A stretch of DNA of 64,000 nt, taken from contig JAZGTN010000094.1 of the NCBI GenBank assembly GCA_037783415.1, positions 434,001-498,000 of the forward strand, written 5' to 3'. Origin of the DNA: Leptasterias polaris (Eukaryota > Echinodermata > Asteroidea > Forcipulatida > Asteriidae). Positions 21,944 to 33,320 of this stretch are shown piece by piece. The notes under the pieces are model-generated. The model ran no database searches. It was given only the letters and a program-made list of their open reading frames with translations, and was not told the origin of the DNA. The position numbers were made by a program, and so were the translations under genes. Each line of letters begins with the position of its first letter. Position 1 is the stretch's first letter.

Positions 21944-22270
21944 GTGTGTGTGAGTGATCACAGTGACCATTCGAGGGCGCTGTTCAAGGTAAACAAATGC
22001 AAGTCAATCATAGCTACATGTACATTTACATGGCTCCCTAAAATTAGTAAAACCTAATTTTCTTAACTATAGATCTAAATATAACTTAAACAACAACTCG
22101 CAAGCTGCTAGTCCTTTGTAGAGTGAAAAAAGGGGGCTAGGTAAGAAAAATTTCCCTTTTGGTGGAATACGCCTTTAAACTTTGAGCTTTTAACTAAAAC
22201 ACTCTGTAATTAGAATATTCGTGACAAAGGTTAAATCTAATTGTGGTAAATACAACAACATCTGAACTAA

Positions 22271-23641
22271 TCACAGTACTTTGTGGCTTATGGCTCCTCG
22301 ATGGGGATTCCCTGGTTCTTCTGATTCTTGAGATTGAAGTAGAGCAAGCTTCTGAATGGGTCGTTCTAGATAAATTGTAGGATTGCCTTTGGCATCTAGA
22401 GCGGGGTCAGCGATGGTAAGCTTCACTCTTCGAACATGATTATCCGCTCCAGGGAAAACTTGTGAAATTCGGCCAAGTTGCCACTGGTTGCGAGGCAGGT
22501 TGTTGTCTACGACCATGACTATGTCCCCTACATGTTCTTGTAGTTCTGGACGTTCTTGTGTCCATTTTTGGCGCGTTTGTAGAGTGTGGAGAAATTCCTT
22601 TTACCAACGGGACCAGAACTCATTTGCCAGGTGTTGGACTCGACGCCACCTTTTCTGAGAGTACAGGTCGACTCTTTGAAATTCACCAGGAGGGGGCAGA
22701 ACAACACTTGACTTCATGGTTAGCAAGTGGTTGGGGGTCAGTGGCTCCACGGTGGTGACATCATTAAGGTTGGTAACTGACAGCGGCCGACTGTTCACTA
22801 TCGCTACAGCTTCGCACATGAAGGTTCTGAGCGACTCATCATCAAGTTGAGTGCCTGACTGATCCATAAGGGAGTTGAGTACTCTTCGCACACTCCTTAT
22901 TAGCCGTTCCCAGACACCTCCTGTGTGGCTTGCCGAGGGGGCATTCATCTTGAACTTGATGTAGTCACATCCTTTTCCTGTAAGGAACATCTGAACCTTT
23001 GAGTGGTCTATTTCTTGTTGGGCTCTCTTTAACTCTGCTTCTGCACCCACGAAGTTAGTGCCTTGATCTGATCTGAGTAGCCGTATGGGTCCTCGTATTG
23101 CTATGAGACGGCGTAGCGCATTAATGAAGGAGTCGGTGGTGAGAGAACTTGCAACTTCAATGTGGATGGCTCGAGAGGCCATGCAGGTGAAAAGAACTCT
23201 GAATCTCTTCAATTACTTACGACCCTCCTTAATAAGCCACGGTCCAAACAGATCTACTCCGCAGTATGTGAACGGTGGTGCTGGTTGCAGCCTATCCTCA
23301 GGCAGGTTAGCCATCTTTTGTTCCTGGACTTTGCTGTACAACTTACGGCACTTCACACATTTATTTAAGAGATTGGCAACAGCGGAGGTACTTCCAATGA
23401 TCCAAAATCCATTTGTCCTGATCATGTTTATTGTTGCACTTCGACCCTGGTGGGCTGCTTGTTGGTGGAAGTGGCGGACAATTAACTCGGTGACATGTTT
23501 TCGTGGGAAAATGGCTGGATGCTTGAAGTCAAAGGAAAACTTTGCATTCTTAATGCGTCCTCCTACTCGCATTACACCATTCCCATTACTAATGCACAAT
23601 GGACATTCTGCTGATCGTTGATCTGACGGAGATATGAGCAC
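22271..23641 (-). pseudogene. BEL/Pao integrase region, interrupted
   Basis: The order is: RVGGR and KHPAIFP; the zinc-binding H-H...C-C motif (HFHQQAAHQGRSAT, then CVKCR); the PPFTYCGVDLFGPW entry to the catalytic core; then SDQGTNFVGA and HTGGVWERLIRSVRR, which carry the DDE-type residues; and a C-terminal domain of the DUF5641 kind ending at 22271. In-frame stop codons break it at 23213 and 22601. Integrase inserts the cDNA copy into host DNA. Each stop lies in otherwise collinear sequence, so the copy is dead but not old enough to be scrambled. Confidence 0.9.
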
Positions 23642-24714
23642 TTTGCGTAGCCGCTCATGCTTGCATCCGAAAAATAGTGGATTTCTCTTGACAGTGGATT
23701 TCTCTCCAGCGTTCCCAGCGTGACTTCATTTCTTCAGTAAGTGGGCTGTCCTAATCGACTCCATCTCTACATAAATCCTGCAGAATAAGTCTCCCTACTA
23801 GAAGCACCGGAGCAAAAAAGCCGAGTGGATCATACACAGAACCAATGGTAGAGAGGACTCCACGTCTGGTCAGAGGTCTGTCCTGTGTAATGCGGAAATG
23901 GAAGGTGTCGGACTCCACACACCATTGAACACCAAGAGCTCTCTCGATGGGTAGAACATCGCACTTGAGATCTATATCTTTAATGTTCTTTGCCCATTCG
24001 TCTGGTGGGATGGTTTCCATCACTTCTCTAGAGTTGGATATGAATTTGTGCAGTCGTAGTCCACCTTTCGAACACAATTTCTTTGTTTGTTTGATCAAGC
24101 TGATTGCTTCGTTGGCACAAGAGACAGACTTTAAACCGTCATCGACGTAGAAGTTCCGTCGTACAAAGTCTGCAGCAGAGGATCCACATTCTCTTTCATA
24201 GTCATCTGCAATACGCTTCAAACCGAAGTTTGCACACCCTGGAGACGAGACGGCACCGAACAGATGTACGCCCATTCTATAGTCTGTTGGTGTTTTGTGT
24301 GAGGTCTCCACCTTCCCACCACAGGAAGCGAAGAAAGTCGAGGTGCTCCGGGTTGACCTTGAATTGGTGGAACATCTGCTCCACGTCGCACATGAATGCT
24401 ACACTCTTCTGACGGAATCTGCAGAGCACGCCCACGAGGCCATTGATGAGATCTGGGCCCTGAAGAAGATGATTATTTAAAACCTCTCCCTTGAATGAAG
24501 CAGAGCAGTCGTACATGTATACTACACAGATCTTGTCTGGTTTTTTGTTGTGGTATACTCCGTGATGAGGGAGGTACCACACTCCCATGTCTCGTTTAAC
24601 TTCACATTCAGGGACCTTTTCGGCATGTTTCTTGGTAATGATGCCCTCAACAAATGTTGTGTAGTCGTGATGATACTTCAAATCTTTCTTCATTCGATTC
24701 TTAAGTTGCTCCAA
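23642..24714 (-). pseudogene. BEL/Pao reverse transcriptase, frameshifted, with RNase H mostly deleted
   Basis: Reverse transcriptase converts the element RNA to cDNA. Seen here are FMCDVEQMFHQ, LRFLWWEGGDL, MGVHLFGAVSSPGCANF and the YVDD active site in NFYVDDGLKS. The frame changes near 24300, between LRFLWW and the HLFGA motif. After WERWR (about 23700) the connection segment is missing. FSDAS, the first RNase H motif, is present in another frame at 23659-23673, and the sequence then jumps within about 20 codons to the integrase N-terminus. About 300 or more codons that the family normally has here are therefore lost. Confidence 0.88.
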
Positions 24715-24717
24715 GCG

Positions 24718-26427
24718 TCATATGGCCATAAACCTGTTGTTTGGGAGGTTGGGTGTCAGTCCTCTGAAAGGCAGTGGCATTTCATAGCATCCATCTTGTC
24801 GCTGATAAATGCCATCGTTTATTTTGGTGAGAAATTGGATGTCATCTTGGGAAAGGCTAGCGTCACTGGGCCTTCGTTCTGGGAAATCCAGTTCCATCAT
24901 CCTTGAGAACTCAATCGGAGTAACTTCTTTGACCTTGTGCTGAAATGAAAAGAGTACCTGGTCATTTGTATTCCCATCGCAGAGAGAAGGGGGAACCTTG
25001 CGGGTCAAAATTCGATGGCTGACACCAACAGGATCAATTCCATCTTCATCAGGGTCAGTGCTGACGATACCTACAATGCCCCAGCCAAGATCTGTACGTT
25101 GTCCGTAAGGCTCGTCATCTGATGGAGGGATCACTTCGCGGGGTGCAAGGGCTCTGGAACAATTGTACCCAATGAGGATGCCTACGTCGCAGTCTGTCAA
25201 GGGCATCAACCTATCAGCGATGCATTCCAAATGTGGCCATCGCTTCGCCATGTCAGATGTTGGGATATGGGACCTGTTGGCTGGCATTATTTCTCTAGTA
25301 AATGCGGCTGGTAGTGGGATTTTCAGCTGGCTGTCGTGACCGCGAACCATCAGTCCATTGATTTTTCGACTGGCGATTGGCTGATCCTTCGAAAACAAAG
25401 TAGACAACAGCAGATTAACCTTGGGGCCATCAAGTTCAAGTGTGTCGCACGTTTTCTCCAAGATAAACGTTGTGTCTGACTGCGTATCAAGCAATGCGTA
25501 GACCAGCTTCTCCATCTGTGGCTTATCCTTGTGGGAAACCCACACTGGGACAATCATGGAACTCTTGCGTCCGTTGTTTGTGCTGCTCAAGTGACTAATT
25601 CCAGTGTGTGTCATGATAGGTTTCGGTGTTGGGGTTTGAGGCTTGCTCTCTATTGTCAAGCTTTCTGATGGTTGTCGCACATCGCCATGGAGAGAGGTTG
25701 GATGGGACTTCGAGCATGACTTGCATGTCAACCTCTGACGGCATTGCCTGGATCTGTGTCCCTTTCCTAGACACCCGAAGCACAGACCGTTCTTTGAAGC
25801 GAACTCTTTTCTCTCTGGCAATGGCATGGAAAAGAACTTTCTGCAGTCATCTGTGCGATGGTTGTCTTTGTTACACACAGGACAGGCGATTTGTTTCCTC
25901 TGCTTCTCCATTGTTGTTCCCGTGGAGAAAGCACTTGCTCCTGTGTTTCGTTTCTTGTCGTTAGGGCTAAACTTGGGCCTGTCAGTGCCTCTGAGACCTT
26001 GGAGTGATGTAACAGGATCACACGCGATATGGGCTTCCTTCTCAATGTACGTTACAAACACCTGGAATGGTGGATACTTCTTTTCCTTTTCTCTATATTC
26101 CGATGCTTTCCGGGCCCACCTATTGATTAGCCAGTCAGGAAGTTTAGCTAGCACTTTCCTGCTCTCTCTGTCGTCATTCAGAGCATCCATATTACCGATA
26201 GTTTCCATTGCAGATAGGCACTGCCTTGCAAAATCGGCGAAATTCCGCAGTGCTACACCATCTCGAGGGGGAATTTTAGGCCATGCATCAAGTCTTTCTC
26301 TAAAGGCGTTGGCTACAACAAAAGGGTCTCCGTACCTTTTTTCTAACAGTTCCTTGGCTTTATCAAAGGCATCGTCTGTAGCCAGGAAGAAGTAGCCATC
26401 AATAAATAGCCTCTTTAACTGATCCAC
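24718..26427 (-). pseudogene. BEL/Pao gag C-terminus (DUF1759, zinc knuckles) and aspartic protease
   Basis: A long open stretch of 569 codons. The first part (about residues 1-150) is the DUF1759-type gag domain with ELLEKRYGDPF. Two zinc-knuckle-like clusters follow (CPVCNKDNHRTDDC, then CFGCLGKGHRSRQC). The aspartic protease has the LLDTQSD active-site motif, where most members have DTG or DTGS. The conserved Pao segment DVGILIGYN and DLGWGIVG comes next, and the reverse transcriptase begins. An in-frame TGA (24718-24720) separates it from the rest of pol. The DUF1759 start lies upstream of the first Met, in the previous, broken frame. Confidence 0.9.
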
Positions 26428-27531
26428 CGATGTACTTCTTAAGGTAGTAGAGCCTCTCTGACTTCGGCACGCCTCGTTGTTCTATGAGAGTTTTGAATGC
26501 ACTCTTCCAGGTGGGGAATTTCAGGGGGTCACCTCAGAATACCCCGGGTTCCGGTGGTGGCAAGCGACCAATATTGAGATGGTCAGCAAATGTTTTTGCT
26601 AAACTCAGCAATCCTTGCTCTGATCTTTCAGTACTGGGCTGCTCTGAAGGTTTAGGTGAATCATGGCATGCTGTTGTTGCATTTGGTGAGGGGCTTGGTG
26701 TGCACTGTGTTGTGGTGGCTGAAAGTTCGGCCGGAGCCAGAGGGGCAGATATTTTGGGAGCAAAAACAGTCGCTCCTGGATCCAGACCAATGGGTGAATT
26801 AATCTGCTTCTCTTCTACAGCTGGGGTTTATCCAAAAGGCTCAGTTCTGCTTCAGTTGCATGTAGCTCTTTCATTGTCTGAATTTTCTCGAGTTCTGCTT
26901 TTTTCAATTCAAGCTCCGCTCTCGTTTTGGCTTCAACATCTGCAAATTGTAATTTGGCTTTCAAGGATGCTGCCAATGCTGCTTTATCTGCTCTCTGGGA
27001 TGAGCTTGAGCCTGTTGATGGTCTCTGAGAAATATGAGATTGCATGGAGCGATGAGATTGCATGGAGCGATGAGATTGTATGGAGCGATTAGATTGTATT
27101 GAGCTGTGAGAATGTCGAGAGCTGACATCAACTTCATCCATTTCGGCCTCGAGTATTCGACGACAGATCATTTTCGTTAGTCAGTGATGTTCCTGTTCCA
27201 CCTTCTCGTATTTTTCATACAATTCTCCTCCTCTGTCGTCTAAAGACAAGAAACGGTCCAGTCGGTTGTAACTCTCGCATACCTGTGACATGCAGTCTTT
27301 GAGTCTGTCATGTCCCTGTTTTAGTGAATCACCCTGGAGCAGTTCGGTGATCTGTTCTTCTAGTTCAGCAGCTGTTTTGTGCCATGCGGAAACAGCAGAT
27401 CGGAATTCTTGTAGGCGTTGATGAATCTGCCACTGTAGGCCTTTTTCGGTCTGTTTTATCTTACGAGAAACAGTATGTGGTGGCTCCGACGACAGATCAA
27501 AAGATTCTTCAACGTGCTCAGTGTCTGACAT
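26428..27531 (-). pseudogene. BEL/Pao gag N-terminal region, broken
   Basis: The gag start is probably the Met at 27531 (MSDTEHVEESFDLSS). The first 116 codons are acidic and likely coiled coil and end in a stop at 27181. The next frame (27171-26815) has a His/Ser-rich segment with IQSHRSMQSH repeats and an AELELKKAELEKIQ coiled coil. From about 26810 a further frame continues through a Pro/Ala-rich linker into the PLKFPTWKSAF start of DUF1759 at about 26510. At least three breaks separate these pieces. Gag forms the capsid-like particle. Confidence 0.75.
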
Positions 27532-28472
27532 GATGAGTGGGTCTGGTTACATGTATTCACAATGAAAATGTAATATCATAGATACACCAAAAAATATATC
27601 TTGGGTTTGAAAGGTGAATTACTACTTTAGGAAAGTACTGTGTGTATAATAATCAACAGTATCAAGCTACGGAATTCCCCTAAAAATACACTAAAAAGTG
27701 ACAGAAGATACAACTGCTGATGTAGAGTGAGTGTAATTGTCACTGAGCCTTCTGCATGAAAGTTTGAAGACGCAATTTATTTTTACAGTAAGAAATGCAC
27801 TGAATTCACAAGAGGGCGCTGCATGTGGTAGCAGACGGAGACGCAAACCAATAAGCAATTTGTTATTTGGCAGAAAACCCTAAACAATTTACACTCACTT
27901 CATTTGATACATGCACAAATGGATAGTAAAATGCACAATAATTGTCAGTTCGCAAACGGAAGTCGTTCAATACTCAAAATGTCCACGCAAATGTGATACA
28001 ATTTAAACAGTTCGATGAACACATACACTCAGGGTCCGAACTGTCGTCCATGAAGTTGCGTATCCGGGTTCGGGCACTTGAGCTCTTTCTCAGCTTCAGT
28101 TCATGTAGGCTCAAATGCTGGCATCCTGGGATTGTCTATGAATAGCAAGTGGCTCCTCATCAAGTTGACTTTTGATGCACGTAGTCGTAGAATTCACAAT
28201 GTTTATTCAGGATTGTTCTGTGTTATCCACTTCCTTCAATGGTGATGCTTCTCGGAATATAATGGTCGACATGCAGGTATGTCAACTGTGGCTCTGACTG
28301 TCATCGTCGCAAATTCGAAGAGTAATCTTTATGGAGTTTTCACTGTAATGGCAGCGCAGCATTCCCAATCTCACATCGTGGAGGAGGGAATGTACCACTA
28401 AAGTCGCAGTTCTTCATAAATACTCGGACTCAGTCAAGAAATCACACAAGGCCCAAGGGTCTCGACAAAAGC
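27532..28472 (-). other. BEL/Pao 5' leader region
   Basis: About 940 bp between the right-hand repeat and the gag start. I see no coding sequence. GAGGGCGCTG-type phrases and a GCTTTTGTCGAGACCC stretch lie next to the repeat on the minus strand, but no convincing tRNA primer-binding site. The length is long for a BEL leader, so part of it may be LTR not shared with the left copy. Confidence 0.4.
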
Positions 28473-28893
28473 TTAGATTGGTTGTATAGCTGTAATGGTC
28501 ATTGTTCATCTCTGATCTGATACTTTTCCAATACAAGACTTCCAAAGCTTCGTGAAAACTGTAAAAACAGGATCAACAAATAAAGAGTATACATGTACAT
28601 GTACAGTAAGTACATGTACTGATACTTGTAACATGACTTGTTAACTGGGAAAACGATAAACATCATAATAATGGTTCATAAAGTTTACTGAATTACTGAT
28701 CAAAACACTACATGTACATATTTAAACATGCAGAGAAAACAGTTATAAGGTGAAGAAACAACAAGAACATACCTCCTTGCATCCTATGATAACTTCGCTG
28801 AAGGAGAAAGTTAATGTAGATACAAAACTTTCTTTTGGCTAAAACGTGAAGGTGAGCACCAAAGATGGCTGCTCCCAACAATGTGCTTCTGTG
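28473..28893 (-). repeat. Direct repeat of about 420 bp, right copy (probable 5' LTR of the BEL/Pao element)
   Basis: Partner of 19823-20222 in the same orientation. Differences include a CATGTACATGTACAGTA-type insertion near 28598 and loss of TG in ACGTGTGAAGG. On the minus strand it would lie upstream of gag, as a 5' LTR should. Shared sequence extends beyond the TGTTGGGAGC that might otherwise be taken as the LTR start. Confidence 0.55.
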
Positions 28894-29007
28894 GAGGCAT
28901 ATATGCGTCATGACGTATGAAGCCCAATTCCTTTTTTGGATGCCACAACCACGCACGTTTATTACTTGGTTGGGTTCCTCCATGGTGAAAGGGGTGGGGA
29001 AGTGTTC

Positions 29008-29152
29008 ATTACCCTAACCCTAACCCTAACCCTACCCCTACCCCTACCCCTAACCCTACAAATGTACCCTTACCCCTACCCCTAACCCTAACCCTACCCC
29101 TAATCAACCCTACCCCTACCCCTACCCCTAACCCTACCCCTATAGGGGTATA
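29008..29152 (+). repeat. Interstitial telomeric repeat (CCCTAA/CCCTAC)n
   Basis: It begins TTACCCTAACCCTAACCC and continues for about 145 bp with CCCTAA and the variant CCCTAC, broken by ACAAATGTA and AATCA. TATAGGGGTAT closes it. It sits exactly between the BEL/Pao block and the start of the inverted duplication. Confidence 0.95.
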
Positions 29153-32100
29153 TGAGCTTGGGAAGTGTGCTTTTGTTACCGGACAATCGACGGCCAGAAG
29201 AAGAAGACGAAGTAAAAAAAATTAAAAAACGAACAATAAGAGGAGGTGTTCGGAGCTATGCTCCGCTCCAAACACCTAACTAGATTTAACTTTTTGTTGT
29301 ATAACAAAAAGAAGGTGTTCGGACTGACGTTCAATTTGGTCGTAACACATCCCAGTTTGAATACATGTAAGCTACATTTCAGCTTGACCAAGCATACTAC
29401 TCAGTATATACATGTAGATCTTGAACCTGCACCTTTAAGGTGACGTCATGTCACACTCGATGAAGTCATCGTTGTGTGAACAAATTTTGTGGATGTAACA
29501 TATCCCAACTTGGATACATGCAAAGTTTCAACTTGATTACCAAAGTCGTTCTGTACTTATAAATCTTGTAAGAACTAGCAGTGGCTCAAATGTAATTGAC
29601 AAATTTGGTAAACATGACTCTGTTAGAAATGTGTACGATAAGTTTTTATCAAAAGTTAGTGAATGAGTCTATTTAGAAACAAATTATTCCACAACTACTT
29701 TCACAAGAGTTATTTCCTTCCATTGTTTGAACCCAATAAAGTTACCCTTTTCCCGTGCAATTTGGACTTCATGTATTACATACTGAAGTCCCTACTCATA
29801 CCACGCATAGAACAGAAGCACCACAATGACCTAACTATGTCCCGAGTTTACATTAATCCACTAATCCCAAAATGTCTGTAGCGCCCGCTAGAGTTGACTT
29901 TTGAATTGCGAGTTTATTTACTTAATTGGTTTTTGGACGGCCATTGGATGGATTAAAACGAGCCTTTGAATTACTCACAAGTACAACTATCATGTATGCC
30001 ACTCACTGAAGTTTTTTATTTTTCAATGGATATTGATTCTTTATTTATTAATAAATCCGACTATATGCAAATCATGTTGACATTATTAAGTTACAATTCT
30101 TATAAGTTTTAACAGGTTTTCAAATACTGTGATTTGGCTTCTCATGTATCGGTGCATGATACTTTGATTGTTCAATACATATGCACTGATGATGATGTCG
30201 TTAAAATAAGTCGAGCATAGTGTGAGCTATTGGTTGCATTTTTAAAAATAGCTTGCTTGATTTTTAGACATTAGTCTTCATACAGAACGGTTTGTTAAAT
30301 TTATCAAATTGAAAGAAAAGACACTTGTTTTTAAAAATTATGCAGGATAAAGGCAAGTCATGAAGACGGCAGTTTTAGCTTCTCGTGAATTTTAACTAAT
30401 TAAATATTATTAATGAGTTAATAACTATTTCTACCTGTATGGTGCATCATACACTCGGCAAGGAATTAGGGAATGGAACACAACAATGATTATGAAATCT
30501 TTCACTGGAGACCATTCGGGTACTGGATGTGTTGTATATTCTGAAGAAGAAAAAAACAATTATATACAAAGTATGACTCAAAGCAATGTAAGTCAAGCTG
30601 AAACTGCTCAATTTCATAAAATTCAAGACTTACTAAAATTCAAGACTTACAACATTTCATGATTGTATAATAATAATAATAATTTATTGAATTTATATTG
30701 CGCTCAACAATACAACATATCAGAGTAAAGAAATTACGCAAGAAAAAATTAGTGGAAGGTGCACATCTTGTTTTTGATGTGAAAAACTTACATGTATAAA
30801 CGAAACCTTATTAGGGGAAACGTTATCGAAGGGTTTTCAAATAATTATGTCATAATACAAAGTTGACGGAAAACATTCATCAGTCTGACCATTTTCTGAC
30901 TATAGTGACACAGCCAACAATCATACCAATCCCTCCATTGCCCAATTCTATCTCTTCGACGTTCATACTAAACGTTCCTTGGTTTTAAAAACATTTCACC
31001 AACGTCACCACTTGATGATACAGGATAAACTTTATAACGTAATTGTGCATTAAATAAAAGAATCATTTTGAAAAGCATTGATGTTCACACAAAAACTTAC
31101 CATTTTAGTCCCGTGTAGCAACGATAAACACATGCCGTGAGGAGGGTCTGAAGCACCCTTCACGATCCGATGACACATCCTTCCTTCTCGGAGTGTGATC
31201 AAAACATAACCAATGTTCGTCCTTTTCTGCTTGCATTTTCTCACAAAATTAATAGTCATATGAATCACTGAAGTAGGTGGCCATCTCAGCGAAACTTCGT
31301 CTTTAATTCCATTTTGATCATTAAGCAACGAGAATGGCGAATAGGGGAACAATTAGACGCTGAATATGAGCGGAATTCAGATCTATAATGTCAGTACGCC
31401 ATTGATAAGTTGTAAGTATGATGACCTGTGGCGTGTCAACTGTACGGTAATGTCTTCAATGTCGCAGTGTATTACACGTGGTCCATGGCGAACGACCAGC
31501 TCTGTGCTTCTGCGAGCTGATACATTGGTTTTTGGACGGCCATTGGATGGAAGTATAATGTTTCTTAATACATGTATGATCGGCTGGTTCCCTTTATGAT
31601 CACATAAGAAATAATCGTGTACGATTTTTTTCACAACAATGCTTACATGTTTAGAATGATAGAACATAAGAATCAAGTGTTTGACGGGCGCGGGCATCGA
31701 TCTGCATCCAAATTTCCATGGTAGTCGCTTTGGAATCAAAACCCAATATTTTTGAATGATTATCCACTTGATTACAATCCTAAAGATGTTATTCAAAATA
31801 ATAAATGAAGTTGCCACCATTCCTGTGTCTATGAATGCAACAAAATATCAGCAGCTCGTGACCGTAGTTTTTATCTAGCGCCCTCTGTGTAAAGGCAGCG
31901 CTGATGTAACACATCCCAGCCTAAATACTGTCTTGCAAAGTTTAAGCTTGATGCCAAAGTTGTTCTGTACGTATTAGATCTTGTAAAACACTACCTTGGT
32001 GGTAATATAACTTGAAAATTGATGACGTCATGCAGACGTCATCACTTCATATTTGATAAATTCATTACCTTTCAAGTTTCAAAAGCCTAGCATTTGTTAA

Positions 32101-33130
32101 CGAGGTTTGCATGGACGGCTGTTTTAGAGACTAACAAAGCGTGTTGTCAAAAGCAGGTTGCGCGAACCTTGAACAGAGACTAGACCACAAGCTTGTTTAT
32201 TGGACTTTGAACCTTGTGGTTGATTTTCCCATGGGTTTAGAACACATTGTGTGAGTGTATCCCGTGGTTTAACAGCGGGTCAATAAATACCCGTAATAAT
32301 TGGTCAATATTTCAAATATTTGTATAAAAAAAGGAATGACGTCATCATGTTGTTTCTTTAGATTTACATAGTCAATATCACTGTCTTTCAACATGCCAAG
32401 TTTCAACTCAGTCGAACTTGTGGTTTTGTAAATACACGGCTTCAAAAAGTAAACCTTTAAGGCGATACCACGTGACACACGATGACGTCATCAATCTAAA
32501 ACTTCACACATATGTTGTCTGCATGAAGGTCATCATGTATACCAATTTCGAAACGATTATCATAAACTTCGCCACAGACATCTAGTAAAAGTGTTATTTT
32601 TAATTGTTTTCAACCTGCCGCTAGAGGGCGCTCTTGACTTTTATGACGTCACTTGTCTTATTTTTTAAAACCAGACTCTTGCTCGACTATAACACCGTAA
32701 AAAAAAACTTCAAAAAGTGTGCCACTTTTAAATTACAAGGCACTTCCTGTTTCTTCCTGTTTCGACTGGAAGTAGAGGTCAAGTCATGTCACGCCCACAA
32801 TAAAAAATGAAGACCCATATTACCTCTATATAATCCCGCAAAAAGTAACCGACGGTCTCTTCATCTTGATTTGATATGGATTTTCTAAGATTAAATTTTA
32901 TAATTTTAAAAACCTTGTAACTTGACACCTGATGACGTCATCATGACGTAAATGAAACGGTTTCGTCTCCTAATGGTTATCTAACTATGGTATAAATTTC
33001 AAGTTTATACGAGCTTGGGAAGTGTGTTTTGTTAGCGGACAAGCGGCGAAGAGAAGAAGAATCTGAAGAAGTTAAAAAAACAAAACAAAAAACGAACAAT
33101 AACATGAGGTGTTCGGAGCCACGCTCCGCT
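29153..33130 (-). repeat. Inverted duplicate of the 12.6-19.4 kb block
   Basis: Matches as reverse complement: 29153-29225 to about 13165-13240; 29430-29960 to 13160-12640; 30012-30660 to 19410-18760; 30690-33060 to about 16615-14330. It lacks the 2.1-kb family-2 insertion, has about 200 bp extra at 29226-29430, and has rearranged order at about 29960-30012. In 245 bp compared by eye (31620-31830 and partner) I count about 3 differences. Confidence 0.85.
31050..31352 (-). other. Open frame of unknown nature in the inverted copy
   Basis: A 100-codon frame containing NDQNGIKDEVSLRW and SDPPHGMCLSLLHGTK. The direct copy at 16000-16210 has the same sequence with one stop (TGA for CGA). I recognise no family. 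A GT-type donor at its inner edge makes a captured exon possible, but nothing in the sequence proves it. Confidence 0.2.
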
Positions 33131-33320
33131 CCGAACACCTAAAAAAAAAAATAATAATAAGAAGAGGTCTTCGGACTTTTGTCCGAACACCTAAAAAAAA
33201 AGAACAATAACAAGAGATGTTCGGAGCTAAACTCTCCGAACACCTTAAAAAAAACAAAAAAAAACAAAACCGAACAATAACAAGAGGTGTTCGGAGCAAG
33301 CTCTCCGAACACCTAAATTA
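33100..33320. repeat. Four hairpin termini closing the inverted copy
   Basis: Four hairpins of the type AGGTGTTCGG-loop-CCGAACACCT at about 33108-33141, 33166-33192, 33212-33245 and 33285-33315, separated by A-rich runs. Their loops differ (agccacgct, acttttgt, agctaaact, agcaagct-like) while the stems stay almost constant. A single further one is at 29242-29278. Confidence 0.85.

Noticed and set aside
22558..26395. Several + strand frames up to 202 codons
   Set aside because: They lie opposite the BEL/Pao coding strand and show no family resemblance.
29008..29152. True chromosome end
   Set aside because: Ordinary sequence continues for tens of kilobases on both sides and the repeats are degenerate.
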